NCBI GenBank assembly: GCA_010672425.1
Contig: JAAHGR010000003.1
Span: 1 to 32,181 of the forward strand
Length of the DNA stretch: 32,181 bases
Origin: Symploca sp. SIO2E6
GTDB taxonomy: Bacteria; Cyanobacteriota; Cyanobacteriia; Cyanobacteriales; Coleofasciculaceae
Reading direction: 5' to 3'
Shown here in pieces: positions 15,060-23,342 of this stretch. A program made the translations under genes and the position numbers. Positions within the stretch are counted from its first letter, which is position 1; each line of letters begins with the position of its first letter. The notes under the pieces are model-generated. The model did not search any database, had not been told where the DNA came from, and was given only the letters and a program-made list of their open reading frames with translations.

Positions 15060-16430
15060 ATGTTAGTTGACGCCAGAGGCTTAGAAAGCACAACCAATGT
15101 CCCTTATGTTATAGACAGCCTCAATATCTTTGTTGAGGCTTTACTAAGTTACGGAATAGAGGGAACAAAAATATTCCAAGGGGTGGAAGCTGAGCCCACT
15201 AGTGTAATAGCTAATACTCATGCTGCAGCATATTGGCTTTACCTAGAAAGTCCCGAAGGCTTTAGGAAGGCAAAACCCTATCTGGATGCAGCAGCTGGTA
15301 ACCTGCATCAGGTAAATGAGCGGGAACAACTCTACTTCCAGGCGATCGAGTTTTGGTACAACGGTGAAATCGACAAAGCCATCCAACATCACCAAACCAT
15401 TGCCCAACAATACCCCCGTGATATCGCTTCCGCTAAGATTTGTCAGTATCACTACTTTAATTTAGGCAACTCTGAAGGTCTGCTGGAAATTGCACAAAAA
15501 GTCTTTGCTGCCAATACAGACTTGTCCTATATGTATAGTATGTTGGCGTTTGGTCTAGAGCAATGTGGCTATCTCCCAGAAGCTGAAGATGCTGCTCGTC
15601 AAGCTATAGCAATGAATAGAGGTGATGCTGCTGCTCACCATGCTCTTGCCCATGTGTTTGATACTCAGGGACGACTCGAAGAAGGCATTGAATTTATGGA
15701 AAGCCATGCCGATACCTGGGAAACCTGTTGCTCATTTATCTATACCCATAATTGGTGGCATACAGCTCTCTATTATTTGGATCTCGAACAGCATGATCAA
15801 GTACTTAACATCTACGATCAGCATTTATGGAAACGCTGGAAAGAGTACTCTCAAGATTTGGCTGGAGCGATCTCAACCCTGTGGCGTCTCGAATTGCGAG
15901 GGGTGAATGTGGGCGATTGCTGGCACGAACCAGCTAGCTATGCTGTTAACCGGATGCAGGAGCAATATCTGCCATTTCTCGATCTACATTACATTTATGC
16001 TTTGGCACGGATGGGATGGAAGGACAAAGTTGAGGAGATGTATGAGAACATGAGCACTCATGCTGCAAAAGTTAAGCCTTGTGTCAGACAGATTTGGACA
16101 GAGATTACTGTTCCAGCAGCTAGAGGATTAGTTGCCCATGGGCAAAGAGACTATCAAACAGCCTTGAAGGAACTTGAGCCAATTCAGGATCGGATGCAAA
16201 TGATTGGTGGAAGTCATGCCCAGAGAGATGTGTTTCAGCAGACTTATCTAGACACATTAGTACAAGCAGGGCATCTTAACCAAGCAATTGAACAACTCGA
16301 AGGACGGGTTCAGCAGCGAGGCAATATTCCTGCCACCTATCGAACATTGGCAACAGTTCATGCTCAGTTAGGGCAAACTGATCAAGCTCAAGCAGCTCAA
16401 GCTAGGGCAGCTCAATTGACAGCTCTATGA
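15060..16430 (+). CDS. TTC38-like tetratricopeptide protein
   Basis: This 456-residue cytoplasmic protein matches the tetratricopeptide repeat protein 38 family, which occurs in bacteria and animals and has no settled biochemical function. Telling motifs are HAAAYWLYLES near 60, AHHALAHVFDTQGRLEEGIE around 200 and THNWWHTALYYLDLE near 240, with degenerate TPR helices before and after. ATG 15060 is chosen over the overlapping TTG 15057. Its stop overlaps the start of the next gene by 4 nt (ATGA), so the two are translationally coupled and may act together. Unlike the receptors in the NB-ARC operons, its repeats are of the irregular TTC38 type. Confidence 0.82.
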   Translation: MLVDARGLESTTNVPYVIDSLNIFVEALLSYGIEGTKIFQGVEAEPTSVIANTHAAAYWLYLESPEGFRKAKPYLDAAAGNLHQVNEREQLYFQAIEFWYNGEIDKAIQHHQTIAQQYPRDIASAKICQYHYFNLGNSEGLLEIAQKVFAANTDLSYMYSMLAFGLEQCGYLPEAEDAARQAIAMNRGDAAAHHALAHVFDTQGRLEEGIEFMESHADTWETCCSFIYTHNWWHTALYYLDLEQHDQVLNIYDQHLWKRWKEYSQDLAGAISTLWRLELRGVNVGDCWHEPASYAVNRMQEQYLPFLDLHYIYALARMGWKDKVEEMYENMSTHAAKVKPCVRQIWTEITVPAARGLVAHGQRDYQTALKELEPIQDRMQMIGGSHAQRDVFQQTYLDTLVQAGHLNQAIEQLEGRVQQRGNIPATYRTLATVHAQLGQTDQAQAAQARAAQLTAL

Positions 16431-17977
16431 ATAAAGATACAACAAGCGACAAATCACATTATACTATACTGTTTGCTGGAGGAGCTTTTGCAGCATTAGC
16501 TCTGGCGAAAAGACTAGTTGATCATGCTAAATCCTATCCTTTTCAACTGCTCATAATCGAGAAAAGTGATAGCTGTAATGGTTTGGCTTATAACATTAAC
16601 CAATCTCCCTACGTAACAACTAATAACCCAGCAAAAACTTGTTCTATTGACGCATCAGATGAAAACAACTTCATCGATTGGTCGGCTAAATTTGGTTGGC
16701 CTCACTCTCCAGATTGTTATCCTCCAAGATACTTTTTCGGCAAATACCTTGAACATACATTAGCAAAAATTATTTCTTCAGCATCTAATAAAAGAATACA
16801 ATTTAACTACATATGTGGAGAAGAGGTAGTTGATTGTGAACGACAAAAAGATGGTAGTTATCTTGTTTATAGCCAATTAAAGCTTGAAGAAAAAAGGATT
16901 ATATACAGAGCCAATACAGTTATCTTGGCGACAGGTAACAACAAACCAAATTTACCTAAATTTGCGAAAAATTTGTCGCCTAGTCGCATTGTTGAAAATA
17001 CAATGACAGTAGTTAATCAAAAAAAAATCAGTGCATTCGATGTTGATCAAAATATTGCTATTATTGGCTCTGGTTTTTCAGCAATGGATGCCATGACGAT
17101 CAGATTTTTTGAAAAAATCAAACCAGCTCTGGACTATGCTCAAAATTCTGCATCCATCCGTCAGCAAGATATTGGCAAAATCTACATGATTTCCCGCAGA
17201 GGACTAATCAATTATATTCCATCTGAAGAGCCTGAAATATCAGTTAATTATACTCTTTCTAATCAAGTATGCTTAACCCTAGTTGATACATTTTTTGATT
17301 CAAACAAGTTGATTCAGCTCCTCAATCAAGAATTTCGGAGAGGAGAGAGCCTCGGCTACACCAAACATCAAGTAGTTCTTGCACTTGACAATGTATTAAT
17401 AGAGCTTTTGGAAAAGCTTAGCAGTGATTCAGAGCGCCACAAATTTATCAAGGATTATTGGACAGTTTTGCATGCACATCAAAACGAATTACAGGAGCCT
17501 TCAGCTAAAATTTTCCAACTTCTAGAACAGGAAGAAATTCTGCAAGTTATGGAGGGTCATATTAAAGGAAATATACACATGGAAGGCGAAGATGTTGTCA
17601 TTGAATTTGAAGAAAATAGAGAGCCGTTAAAAGTTGATGCAGTTATCAACACTGCTGGTTTGGAGCACTCTTATGAAGAGCTCGTACATCAGAATGCGCT
17701 ACTAACCAATTTAGAGAAACGGGGCTATATATCACCTCATAGGAAAACAAATTTAGGGCTAGAAGTCAACGAACGCTATGAAGCGATTAATCGTGATGGT
17801 TTCTCAATGCCAAACCTTCATCCAGTTGGAAGATTGATCGAGGGCGAAGCCATATATAAAAAATTTGGTCTTTGGTTCACCGGAAATAGTGGCATCAGAA
17901 GCATTAGAAATATGTGTGCTGAGCTAGCGCCTATAATATTACAGGATATAGAATTAAAATCAAATTCAGTGATTTAA
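16427..17977 (+). CDS. FAD/NAD(P)-binding oxidoreductase
   Basis: This 516-residue flavoprotein-type oxidoreductase resembles the FAD-NAD(P)-binding family of YdhS-like proteins. The N-terminal dinucleotide fold reads TILFAGGAFAALALAKRL, a variant of GxGxxG. The ATG-type motif VILATGNNKPNLP lies near residue 165, and a second dinucleotide motif IAIIGSGFSAMDAM near 210. The C-terminal NTAGLEHSY and FTGNSGIRS segments are consistent with FAD contacts. The gene overlaps its predecessor by 4 nt and sits 12 bp before the sulfotransferase. It is more AT-rich than the genes before it, as is the next gene. Distant similarity of this group to N-hydroxylating monooxygenases is known, but no substrate can be assigned. 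Confidence 0.8.
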   Translation: MNKDTTSDKSHYTILFAGGAFAALALAKRLVDHAKSYPFQLLIIEKSDSCNGLAYNINQSPYVTTNNPAKTCSIDASDENNFIDWSAKFGWPHSPDCYPPRYFFGKYLEHTLAKIISSASNKRIQFNYICGEEVVDCERQKDGSYLVYSQLKLEEKRIIYRANTVILATGNNKPNLPKFAKNLSPSRIVENTMTVVNQKKISAFDVDQNIAIIGSGFSAMDAMTIRFFEKIKPALDYAQNSASIRQQDIGKIYMISRRGLINYIPSEEPEISVNYTLSNQVCLTLVDTFFDSNKLIQLLNQEFRRGESLGYTKHQVVLALDNVLIELLEKLSSDSERHKFIKDYWTVLHAHQNELQEPSAKIFQLLEQEEILQVMEGHIKGNIHMEGEDVVIEFEENREPLKVDAVINTAGLEHSYEELVHQNALLTNLEKRGYISPHRKTNLGLEVNERYEAINRDGFSMPNLHPVGRLIEGEAIYKKFGLWFTGNSGIRSIRNMCAELAPIILQDIELKSNSVI

Positions 17978-17989
17978 TTGGTATGCAAT

Positions 17990-18751
17990 ATGTACAATAA
18001 AAAACAACATATCGCTATGTGGAGCTGTCCCCGAAGTCGTTCAACAGCAATTGCTAGAGCTTTTGAACAGTTGGATGAATGCATTGTATTTGATGAGCCC
18101 TTATTTGGAGTTTACCTGGTAAAACAAGGCTTAGAAAAACCTTGTGAAGAAGGAGAAGTAGGGCAATACTTAGAAACAAATTATGAGAAAATAATTGCCA
18201 ATATTACCGGTGAATTACCTAAGGGTGTATCTTTTTCCTTTCAAAAACATCAATCTAAGCATGTATTACCTGAGTTTGGCAAAACTTGGCTCAAATCTTT
18301 GAACAATTTTTTCTTGATTAGGCATCCCAAGGAAATCATCTTGTCATATCATAAGGCATATAAAAAGAAGATGACCATAAATCATATTGGGATAAAACAG
18401 CATTACGAATTGTTTAATGAAATTAGCAGATTAACAGATCAATTACCTCTAGTGATAGACTCAGAAGATGTGGTTAATAGTCCACATCAAGTATTGCCTT
18501 TTTTATGTGATAAACTTGAAATCACATACTCTGAAAAAATGTTTTCTTGGAAAAAAGACACTCAATCATCAAGTCTTTTAAGGATAGAAAATTCTCCTTA
18601 TTCCAGTGGGTGGTACGGTGAAGTACTGAATTCCCCAGGATTTATCAATAAAAAGCAAGAACTTGAATTTCCCAACGAACTAAATCCTCTTCTTGAGCTT
18701 TGTCTGCCTTTTTATCAAAAATTAAAACAATATTGTGTAACTTTTAATTAA
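17990..18751 (+). CDS. PAPS-dependent sulfotransferase family protein
   Basis: This 253-residue protein has the sulfotransferase fingerprint: a 5'-phosphosulfate loop WSCPRSRSTAIARAFE (11-26) and a 3'-phosphate-binding segment FFLIRHPKEIILSYHKAYKK (107-126, with Arg111 and Ser119). Such enzymes move a sulfo group from PAPS to a hydroxyl or amine. The length suits small-molecule sulfotransferases. The first in-frame ATG (17990) is taken; a TTG at 17978 adds four codons. The ribosome binding site is weak, which fits coupling to the gene ending 12 bp earlier. It gives the cluster a tailoring function, so the product may carry a sulfate ester. Confidence 0.82.
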   Translation: MYNKKQHIAMWSCPRSRSTAIARAFEQLDECIVFDEPLFGVYLVKQGLEKPCEEGEVGQYLETNYEKIIANITGELPKGVSFSFQKHQSKHVLPEFGKTWLKSLNNFFLIRHPKEIILSYHKAYKKKMTINHIGIKQHYELFNEISRLTDQLPLVIDSEDVVNSPHQVLPFLCDKLEITYSEKMFSWKKDTQSSSLLRIENSPYSSGWYGEVLNSPGFINKKQELEFPNELNPLLELCLPFYQKLKQYCVTFN

Positions 18752-18758
18752 TATCATC

Positions 18759-19814
18759 ATGCTTGCCCGAATAAATTATCTAACTTGGTCGGCAATTACA
18801 ACTACTCTAATTTTCGGTGTAATTGCCTGTCAACCACCAAAGCAATCAACCACAAGTACTGAAGAAACAACCTCGGCAAAAGCTCTGCCCGGTGAAGGAG
18901 TTAAGGTGCATCCTGCCCACGGTGGTCTCCCGGAAGAAAGTTTTCGAGCTGAGATTGTCAGTACAGCTTTGAAACAACTAGGTTATCAGGTTGAGCCAGT
19001 GAGCGCACTTGACTATAGTGCTAAACTTTTGGCTATAGCTAATGGTGATTTAGACTACACTGTCACCCATTGGGAAAAAAATCACAAAGGATTTTTTGAA
19101 AAAAGTGGCGGTGAACAAAAACTAGAACGAGTTGGGGCAATTATACCCAGAATGCTGCAAGGATATCAGATTGACAAGAAAACGGCTGATGATTATCAAA
19201 TCAACAACCTAGCACAACTCAAAGATCCCAAAATTGCCAAACTCTTTGACTCCAATGGCGATGGTAAAGCAAATTTAGTTGGCTGCGATCCTGGTTGGGG
19301 TTGCGAAGGGATTATCGAGTATCATCTAGAGGCTTACGGACTACAGGATAATGTTACACACGATCAAGGAAAATACCCAGCTCTTATTGCCGATGTGGTG
19401 ACTCGCTATAGACAAGGAGAACCTGTTCTCTACTATACTTGGACTCCCTACTGGCTTGGTGCGGTATTAAAACCTGATGAAGATGTCGTTTGGTTAGAAG
19501 TTCCTAATACTGACTTACCAGAAGCACAAGGGGAGTTAACGGTAGCAGATACCTCAATAGAAGGAAAAAATCTCGGTTTTCCTGTTGATCGCATGAGAAT
19601 TGTCGCTAGCCAGCAGTTCTTATCAGCTAATCCATCTGCTAAGCACTTATTTGAATTAATGGAGATTTCTCCTGAGGATATGAGTGCTGAAAGCTTACGC
19701 ATCAAAGAAGGCGAAGATCGTCCAGAAGATATCCGTCGCCATGCCGAAGAGTGGATTGAACGCCATCAAGAACTGTTCGATAGCTGGGTAGAACAGGCAA
19801 AAAAGGCAGGATAG
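18759..19814 (+). CDS. glycine betaine/proline-type substrate-binding lipoprotein (ProX-like)
   Basis: This 351-residue periplasmic binding protein has a lipoprotein signal (hydrophobic helix then GVIAC, Cys24). It resembles Escherichia coli ProX closely from GEGVKVHPAH onward: DKKTADDYQINNLAQLKDPK, LFDSNGDGKANLVGC, PGWGCEGIIEYHL and LYYTWTPYWLG are near-matches to ProX segments. Tryptophans in VTHWEKNH, GWGCEG and TWTPYW would form the aromatic box that holds a quaternary ammonium. No ProV or ProW (ATPase, permease) gene is in the window, so it is an orphan receptor. Its placement 7 bp after the sulfotransferase suggests the pathway ligand or product is betaine-like. Confidence 0.88.
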   Translation: MLARINYLTWSAITTTLIFGVIACQPPKQSTTSTEETTSAKALPGEGVKVHPAHGGLPEESFRAEIVSTALKQLGYQVEPVSALDYSAKLLAIANGDLDYTVTHWEKNHKGFFEKSGGEQKLERVGAIIPRMLQGYQIDKKTADDYQINNLAQLKDPKIAKLFDSNGDGKANLVGCDPGWGCEGIIEYHLEAYGLQDNVTHDQGKYPALIADVVTRYRQGEPVLYYTWTPYWLGAVLKPDEDVVWLEVPNTDLPEAQGELTVADTSIEGKNLGFPVDRMRIVASQQFLSANPSAKHLFELMEISPEDMSAESLRIKEGEDRPEDIRRHAEEWIERHQELFDSWVEQAKKAG

Positions 19815-19846
19815 GTTTTTTCGTTACGTACTTATGGGGCAAAATA

Positions 19847-21679
19847 ATGCAACACCCTAAAATTTCTCCTTCCAGTTCCTCAAAATTGCAAAATACTCCC
19901 TCCCAATTCGACATTCTGGTAGTAGGTAGTGGTGCAGCGGGACTCTACGCTACCCTATCCTTACCTGCTCATTTACAAGTAGGCTTAATTACCAAAGATA
20001 CTCTCAAAACTGGTTCAAGTAGCTGGGCGCAAGGAGGAATTGCTGCTGCCATTGACCCCTCAGACGCACCGGAGTTACATTTGGCTGATACCCTCAAGGC
20101 TGGTGCTGGTCTTTGTGAACCAGAAGCGGTAAAGTTTTTAGTGGAAAATGCCTCTGCTGCAATTGAGTCCCTTGTAGATATGGGAGTAGCCTTCGATCGC
20201 CAAGGGGAAAAGCTAGCCATGACTCTAGAGGCGGCTCACTCTCGTCCCCGTGTTCTCCATTCTGCCGATACCACAGGAAGAGCTATCATTGATACTCTTA
20301 CGGAGCAAGTATTGCACCGTCCTAATATCCAAGTTATTTCCCCAGCATTTGCTTTGAGCTTGTGGCTTAATGACTTAACTGGTCATTGTCAGGGAATTAG
20401 TATACTTTACCAAGAGCAAATTAGCTGGATCAGAGCATCTGCTGTTATCCTCGCAACTGGTGGTGGCGGTCAAGTATTTTCCCAAACCACGAATCCAACG
20501 GTAAGTACCGGAGATGGAGTAGCACTAGCTTGGCGTGCCGGAGTAATTGTCCGGGATTTAGAGTTTTTCCAATTTCATCCTACTGCTCTAACCAAACTAG
20601 GAGCACCTCGTTTTCTGATTAGTGAAGCAGTTAGAGGAGAAGGAGCCCATTTAGTAGACTATAGAGGACAGCGTTTTGCCTTCAATTATCATTCTGATGG
20701 AGAACTAGCACCAAGAGATGTCGTCAGTCGAGCAATTTTTCGTCACTTAGAGCAAACAGCACCAGAACCTTACTGTGTCTACTTAGATTTGCACCCCATC
20801 CCCCCTGAGCAAATTCGCCACCGTTTCCCCAATATCATCAAAGTGTGTCAACAGTGGGGTATTGATGTCTTTTCTGAACCGATTCCCGTAGCTCCGGCGG
20901 CTCATTACTGGATGGGAGGAATTGTTACTGATGTACACAGTGAAACTTCTATTAAGGGATTATATGCCATCGGCGAAACCGCCAGTACTGGGGTTCACGG
21001 AGCAAATCGTTTAGCGAGTAACTCTTTACTAGAATGCATAGTTTTTGCCGCTGAATTGTCACGGCTAGAAATTGAACCTAATGGGACATCAGTCGAGCCT
21101 GCTTCTGTCATCACTGAGTCAAGAGATTGGGAAGCAGAAATGGAATTGATTAGTTCTATGCGGCAAAATTTACCCCAACTGATGTGGCACAGTGCGGGAA
21201 TTTGTCGTTCTCAAGAAGCATTGGAGGAAGCGATCGCTCAAGTTAGTGATTGGCGTTGTGAACTAACTGCTTTAGAAGTAACCCAATGCTTACTCCAGCT
21301 TACACCAAACCAAACAGTGCAATTAACTTCAGCCAAGGCTCAACAGCAACTCCGAACTTGTGCCGAAGCCCTCAATCTGCTTGATATTGCCTACTTAATC
21401 CTCAAAAGTGCTGCTTGGCGCACGGAAAGTCGAGGGGGACATTACCGCAGAAATTATCTGCAAACTTCACCTGATTGGCAAGTCCATACTTTAGTACAGG
21501 GGGAAAGGTGGAGCAAATCACCGATTGTTCAACTTGCTCAGATGAACTCCAATACTGCTGATGGCCAATCCGGGTTAACCACCCCCGTTATGTTGGGAAT
21601 AGGGCAGAAGGGAGATAGCAGTACTGCAAGCAGAAACCCACAGCCTAAGCAGGAAGCAGGAGGAGCCAAGGGAAGCTGA
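19847..21679 (+). CDS. nadB: L-aspartate oxidase
   Basis: Oxidises L-aspartate to iminoaspartate, the first step of de novo NAD synthesis (NadA then makes quinolinate). The FAD motif ILVVGSGAAGLYA lies near residues 24-36, SSWAQGGIAAA near 58, the active-site Arg segment HSRPRVLHSADTTGRAI near 130, FFQFHPTAL near 240, PAAHYWMGGIVTD and HGANRLASNSLLEC at the C-terminal FAD region. At 610 residues it is longer than most NadB, because of a low-complexity tail of about 45 residues (QPKQEAGGAKGS end). It lies 32 bp after the ProX gene in the same direction. It may be an ordinary housekeeping gene or part of the cluster; no nadA or nadC is seen. Confidence 0.95.
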   Translation: MQHPKISPSSSSKLQNTPSQFDILVVGSGAAGLYATLSLPAHLQVGLITKDTLKTGSSSWAQGGIAAAIDPSDAPELHLADTLKAGAGLCEPEAVKFLVENASAAIESLVDMGVAFDRQGEKLAMTLEAAHSRPRVLHSADTTGRAIIDTLTEQVLHRPNIQVISPAFALSLWLNDLTGHCQGISILYQEQISWIRASAVILATGGGGQVFSQTTNPTVSTGDGVALAWRAGVIVRDLEFFQFHPTALTKLGAPRFLISEAVRGEGAHLVDYRGQRFAFNYHSDGELAPRDVVSRAIFRHLEQTAPEPYCVYLDLHPIPPEQIRHRFPNIIKVCQQWGIDVFSEPIPVAPAAHYWMGGIVTDVHSETSIKGLYAIGETASTGVHGANRLASNSLLECIVFAAELSRLEIEPNGTSVEPASVITESRDWEAEMELISSMRQNLPQLMWHSAGICRSQEALEEAIAQVSDWRCELTALEVTQCLLQLTPNQTVQLTSAKAQQQLRTCAEALNLLDIAYLILKSAAWRTESRGGHYRRNYLQTSPDWQVHTLVQGERWSKSPIVQLAQMNSNTADGQSGLTTPVMLGIGQKGDSSTASRNPQPKQEAGGAKGS

Positions 21680-21746
21680 CTGTCTGTTATCTTTTTTTTC
21701 GATGTGGAATTTTATCCCATTCCCTGCGTAGTCAGACGCTGGTTAT

Positions 21747-21872
21747 ATCAATTCCGGTTGTATCGGAAATGATTAATAATTTGGCTTTTTAGTTAGAAGA
21801 TATAGACACTGGCAGGCGCAAGCATTGCGCCCCTACCAGAGTGAATATTATACCAATGTAGCCGGAATTAAT
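21747..21872. mobile_element. MITE-like element with 20-bp imperfect inverted ends
   Basis: The left end ATCAATTCCGGTTGTATCGG (21747-21766) and the inverse of the right end (21853-21872) agree at 14 of 20 positions, with CCGGAATT conserved. There is no ORF inside. The interior carries the REP-like hairpin 21815-21831. A related end fragment lies near 7588-7604. Its size (126 bp) and lack of coding suggest a non-autonomous element. Confidence 0.45.
21815..21831. repeat. REP-like hairpin
   Basis: GGCGCAA-GCA-TTGCGCC is a perfect 7-bp stem with a 3-nt loop, followed by CCTACCAG. It is the same design as the hairpin at 190-208. Confidence 0.7.
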
Positions 21873-22126
21873 ATTATTTGTTTTTGTGATTTAGCTTTCT
21901 CGTCGCTTTTTGCATATACTCCACAATTTATCTAGTGTCTCAGCAGCATTGATCGCGCCTTATCTCTATCCCAAGAGTTGGGCATACCCTTAGTGCAAAA
22001 GTGTCAGGAGTTCAAGGAGAAACTGCTAAAGCATTGATTCAGAAACCGGGTAACTTTTGTGAGAGGTGGGCATTGCTCACAGGCTCATAACCGAGAATTG
22101 GCCAACATTTTGTCAATACCCACCCC

Positions 22127-22212
22127 AATACTGCTCGGTTAAGAGAGTGTGGGGAGTGTGGGAAGTGTGGGAAGTGTGGGAGGGGGATTTGAGCTTATCC
22201 GAGCAGTATTGA
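22127..22212. mobile_element. 86-bp inverted-repeat element
   Basis: CAATACTGCTCGGTTAAG (22127-22144) and the inverse of 22195-22212 agree at 17 of 18 positions. Between them lies a purine-rich tandem repeat of GTGTGGGGA / GTGTGGGAA units. The near-perfect ends look like a miniature element related to an IS. Confidence 0.55.
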
Positions 22213-22310
22213 AACCCACCCTACGAGCGATCGCACTCAATCTCCTTAAAATTAAATGGTTCACATTGATTTATTTGGTAAAACTAGTGTCATAGTACAC
22301 CTGAGCAATC

Positions 22311-22706
22311 ATGACCTTCAAAGAGCGCTTAATCAAAGAATTAGAACAAATCTCTGAGTCTCAATTTCCTACCATCCTCAACTTTCTTCATCAACTCCAG
22401 CAGCAACCAGCTCAAGAGTTGGAAGTTACCTTCAACCATCTGGTGCAACAATGGAAAGCTGAAACCCGTTTTCTTTCTGACCCCCATCAAATGGTACTCC
22501 ATCCTGCCTACCAGCAAATTATAGGTATGGGTGAAGCTGCGGTACCGCTATTACTGAGGGAATTGGAGAAAAAATCAGGGCGTTGGTTTTGGGCGATAAA
22601 GTCTATCACTCGTGAAGATCCTGTTCCACCAGAGGCAAGAGGACGAACTCAAGTAATGATTCAGGCTTGGCTAGATTGGGGACGGGCGAAGGGGTATCAA
22701 TGGTAG
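22311..22706 (+). CDS. conserved cyanobacterial hypothetical protein
   Basis: This 131-residue soluble protein has an N-terminal helical part (residues 1-55, Gln-rich) and a conserved-looking C-terminal part: HPAYQQIIGMGEAAVPLLLR resembles a single HEAT-like helical pair, followed by a PPEARGRTQVMIQAWLDWGR ending. I recall similar proteins in many filamentous cyanobacteria, often next to a small partner gene, but no function. The stop overlaps a short ORF by 7 nt. It has no obvious link to nadB upstream. Confidence 0.75.
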   Translation: MTFKERLIKELEQISESQFPTILNFLHQLQQQPAQELEVTFNHLVQQWKAETRFLSDPHQMVLHPAYQQIIGMGEAAVPLLLRELEKKSGRWFWAIKSITREDPVPPEARGRTQVMIQAWLDWGRAKGYQW

Positions 22707-22786
22707 GAAATGAGGCATGGCAAAACTTTGCCCGCGAAGCAATTGAAAAACAGTTTCCCCAAATAGAGCGATCGCTTTTGAGGTAA
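22700..22786 (+). CDS. 28-codon ORF coupled to the upstream hypothetical gene
   Basis: ATG at 22700 lies inside the last codons of the 131-residue gene (ATGGTAG overlap). The peptide reads MVGNEAWQNFAREAIEKQF then PQIERSLLR. The overlap and protein-like composition suggest a genuine short partner or a truncated copy of a longer one. The TAA follows a HIP1-containing segment (GCGATCGC), a common site of sequence change in cyanobacteria. Confidence 0.35.
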   Translation: MVGNEAWQNFAREAIEKQFPQIERSLLR

Positions 22787-22900
22787 ACCTCGCTGTATAA
22801 CAGGATACTTTATAAGAATAAAAGTTCTTTGTAACAAAACCTTTACACTACCAACTGAGACCAAAGGCCAAGGCTAGGATGAAAAATGAGTACAAAGATA

Positions 22901-22931
22901 TAACGTTTGGAGCTGACTCCTCCAAACGTTA
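22901..22931. promoter_or_regulatory. 12-bp perfect stem-loop upstream of small gene
   Basis: TAACGTTTGGAG and CTCCAAACGTTA pair perfectly around a 7-nt loop (CTGACTC). No T-run follows, so it is not a standard terminator. It lies 35 bp upstream of the ATG at 22967 and would form in the 5' leader of that gene, or serve as an operator. Confidence 0.5.
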
Positions 22932-22966
22932 AACTTTTGGCTCTAGTTAGTTATCGAGAGGTATAT

Positions 22967-23191
22967 ATGAGAGGTCCCCCTCCTTTAGAGATGCAGCAGC
23001 TCTTCTTGCAAGACCTGTTGGTTTTCATCTACGTGCTTGAACGTACCCTGAGGTATTTCGGCCTGCGTAGAAAATGGACTAAGAACAAAATGGTTAAGGC
23101 AAACTCAATGCTAAACGCTACGACTTACACAACCAGCGTTCTGTATTGCTTGATCTGTCTAGCTCAGCTTGTTCTTATTGGTCTTCAGTAG
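22967..23191 (+). CDS. small hypothetical protein with C-terminal hydrophobic helix
   Basis: This is a 74-residue protein starting MRGPPPLEMQQLFLQDLLVF. It has a basic middle (RRKWTKNKMVKAN) and a final hydrophobic helix (VLYCLICLAQLVLIGLQ) that could enter the membrane. ATG 22967 follows GAGAGGT at a good distance; the longer frame from 22907 starts inside the stem-loop and is rejected. I do not recognise it. It is followed by a possible terminator and then the second NB-ARC operon, so its position resembles that of the small membrane protein near the first operon, though on the other strand relative to it. Confidence 0.5.
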   Translation: MRGPPPLEMQQLFLQDLLVFIYVLERTLRYFGLRRKWTKNKMVKANSMLNATTYTTSVLYCLICLAQLVLIGLQ

Positions 23192-23209
23192 CTGCTGACT
23201 TGACGTTAG

Positions 23210-23244
23210 ATGTGGGGCTGGAGTTTATTCTTTTAGCTCCACAT
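23210..23244 (+). terminator. possible terminator after the small gene
   Basis: ATGTGGGGCT (23210-23219) pairs with AGCTCCACAT (23235-23244), with one G-U pair and a 15-nt loop. No uninterrupted T-run follows, so the assignment is tentative. Confidence 0.35.
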
Positions 23245-23342
23245 TTGAATTAACGCCTCATTTTACTCTCGTCAGAGTTAATACGAAAGCTACTCTAAAC
23301 TGCTCATATTGAGTCTAACGGTTGCTAGATAGGTTTGAGCGT

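Larger units (their letters stand above)
21680..22310. other. repeat-rich spacer without genes
   Basis: No credible coding region is seen in these 630 bases. The stretch holds two inverted-repeat elements (21747-21872 and 22127-22212), one REP-like hairpin inside the first, and GAAGTGTGG / GGAGTGTGG tandem repeats (about 22146-22184). The TTTTTTTT run at 21693-21700 just after nadB has no obvious stem before it. Confidence 0.6.

Noticed and set aside
15622-15906. 94-codon frame inside the TTC38-like gene
   Set aside because: It is a shadow frame of a gene with clear family motifs.
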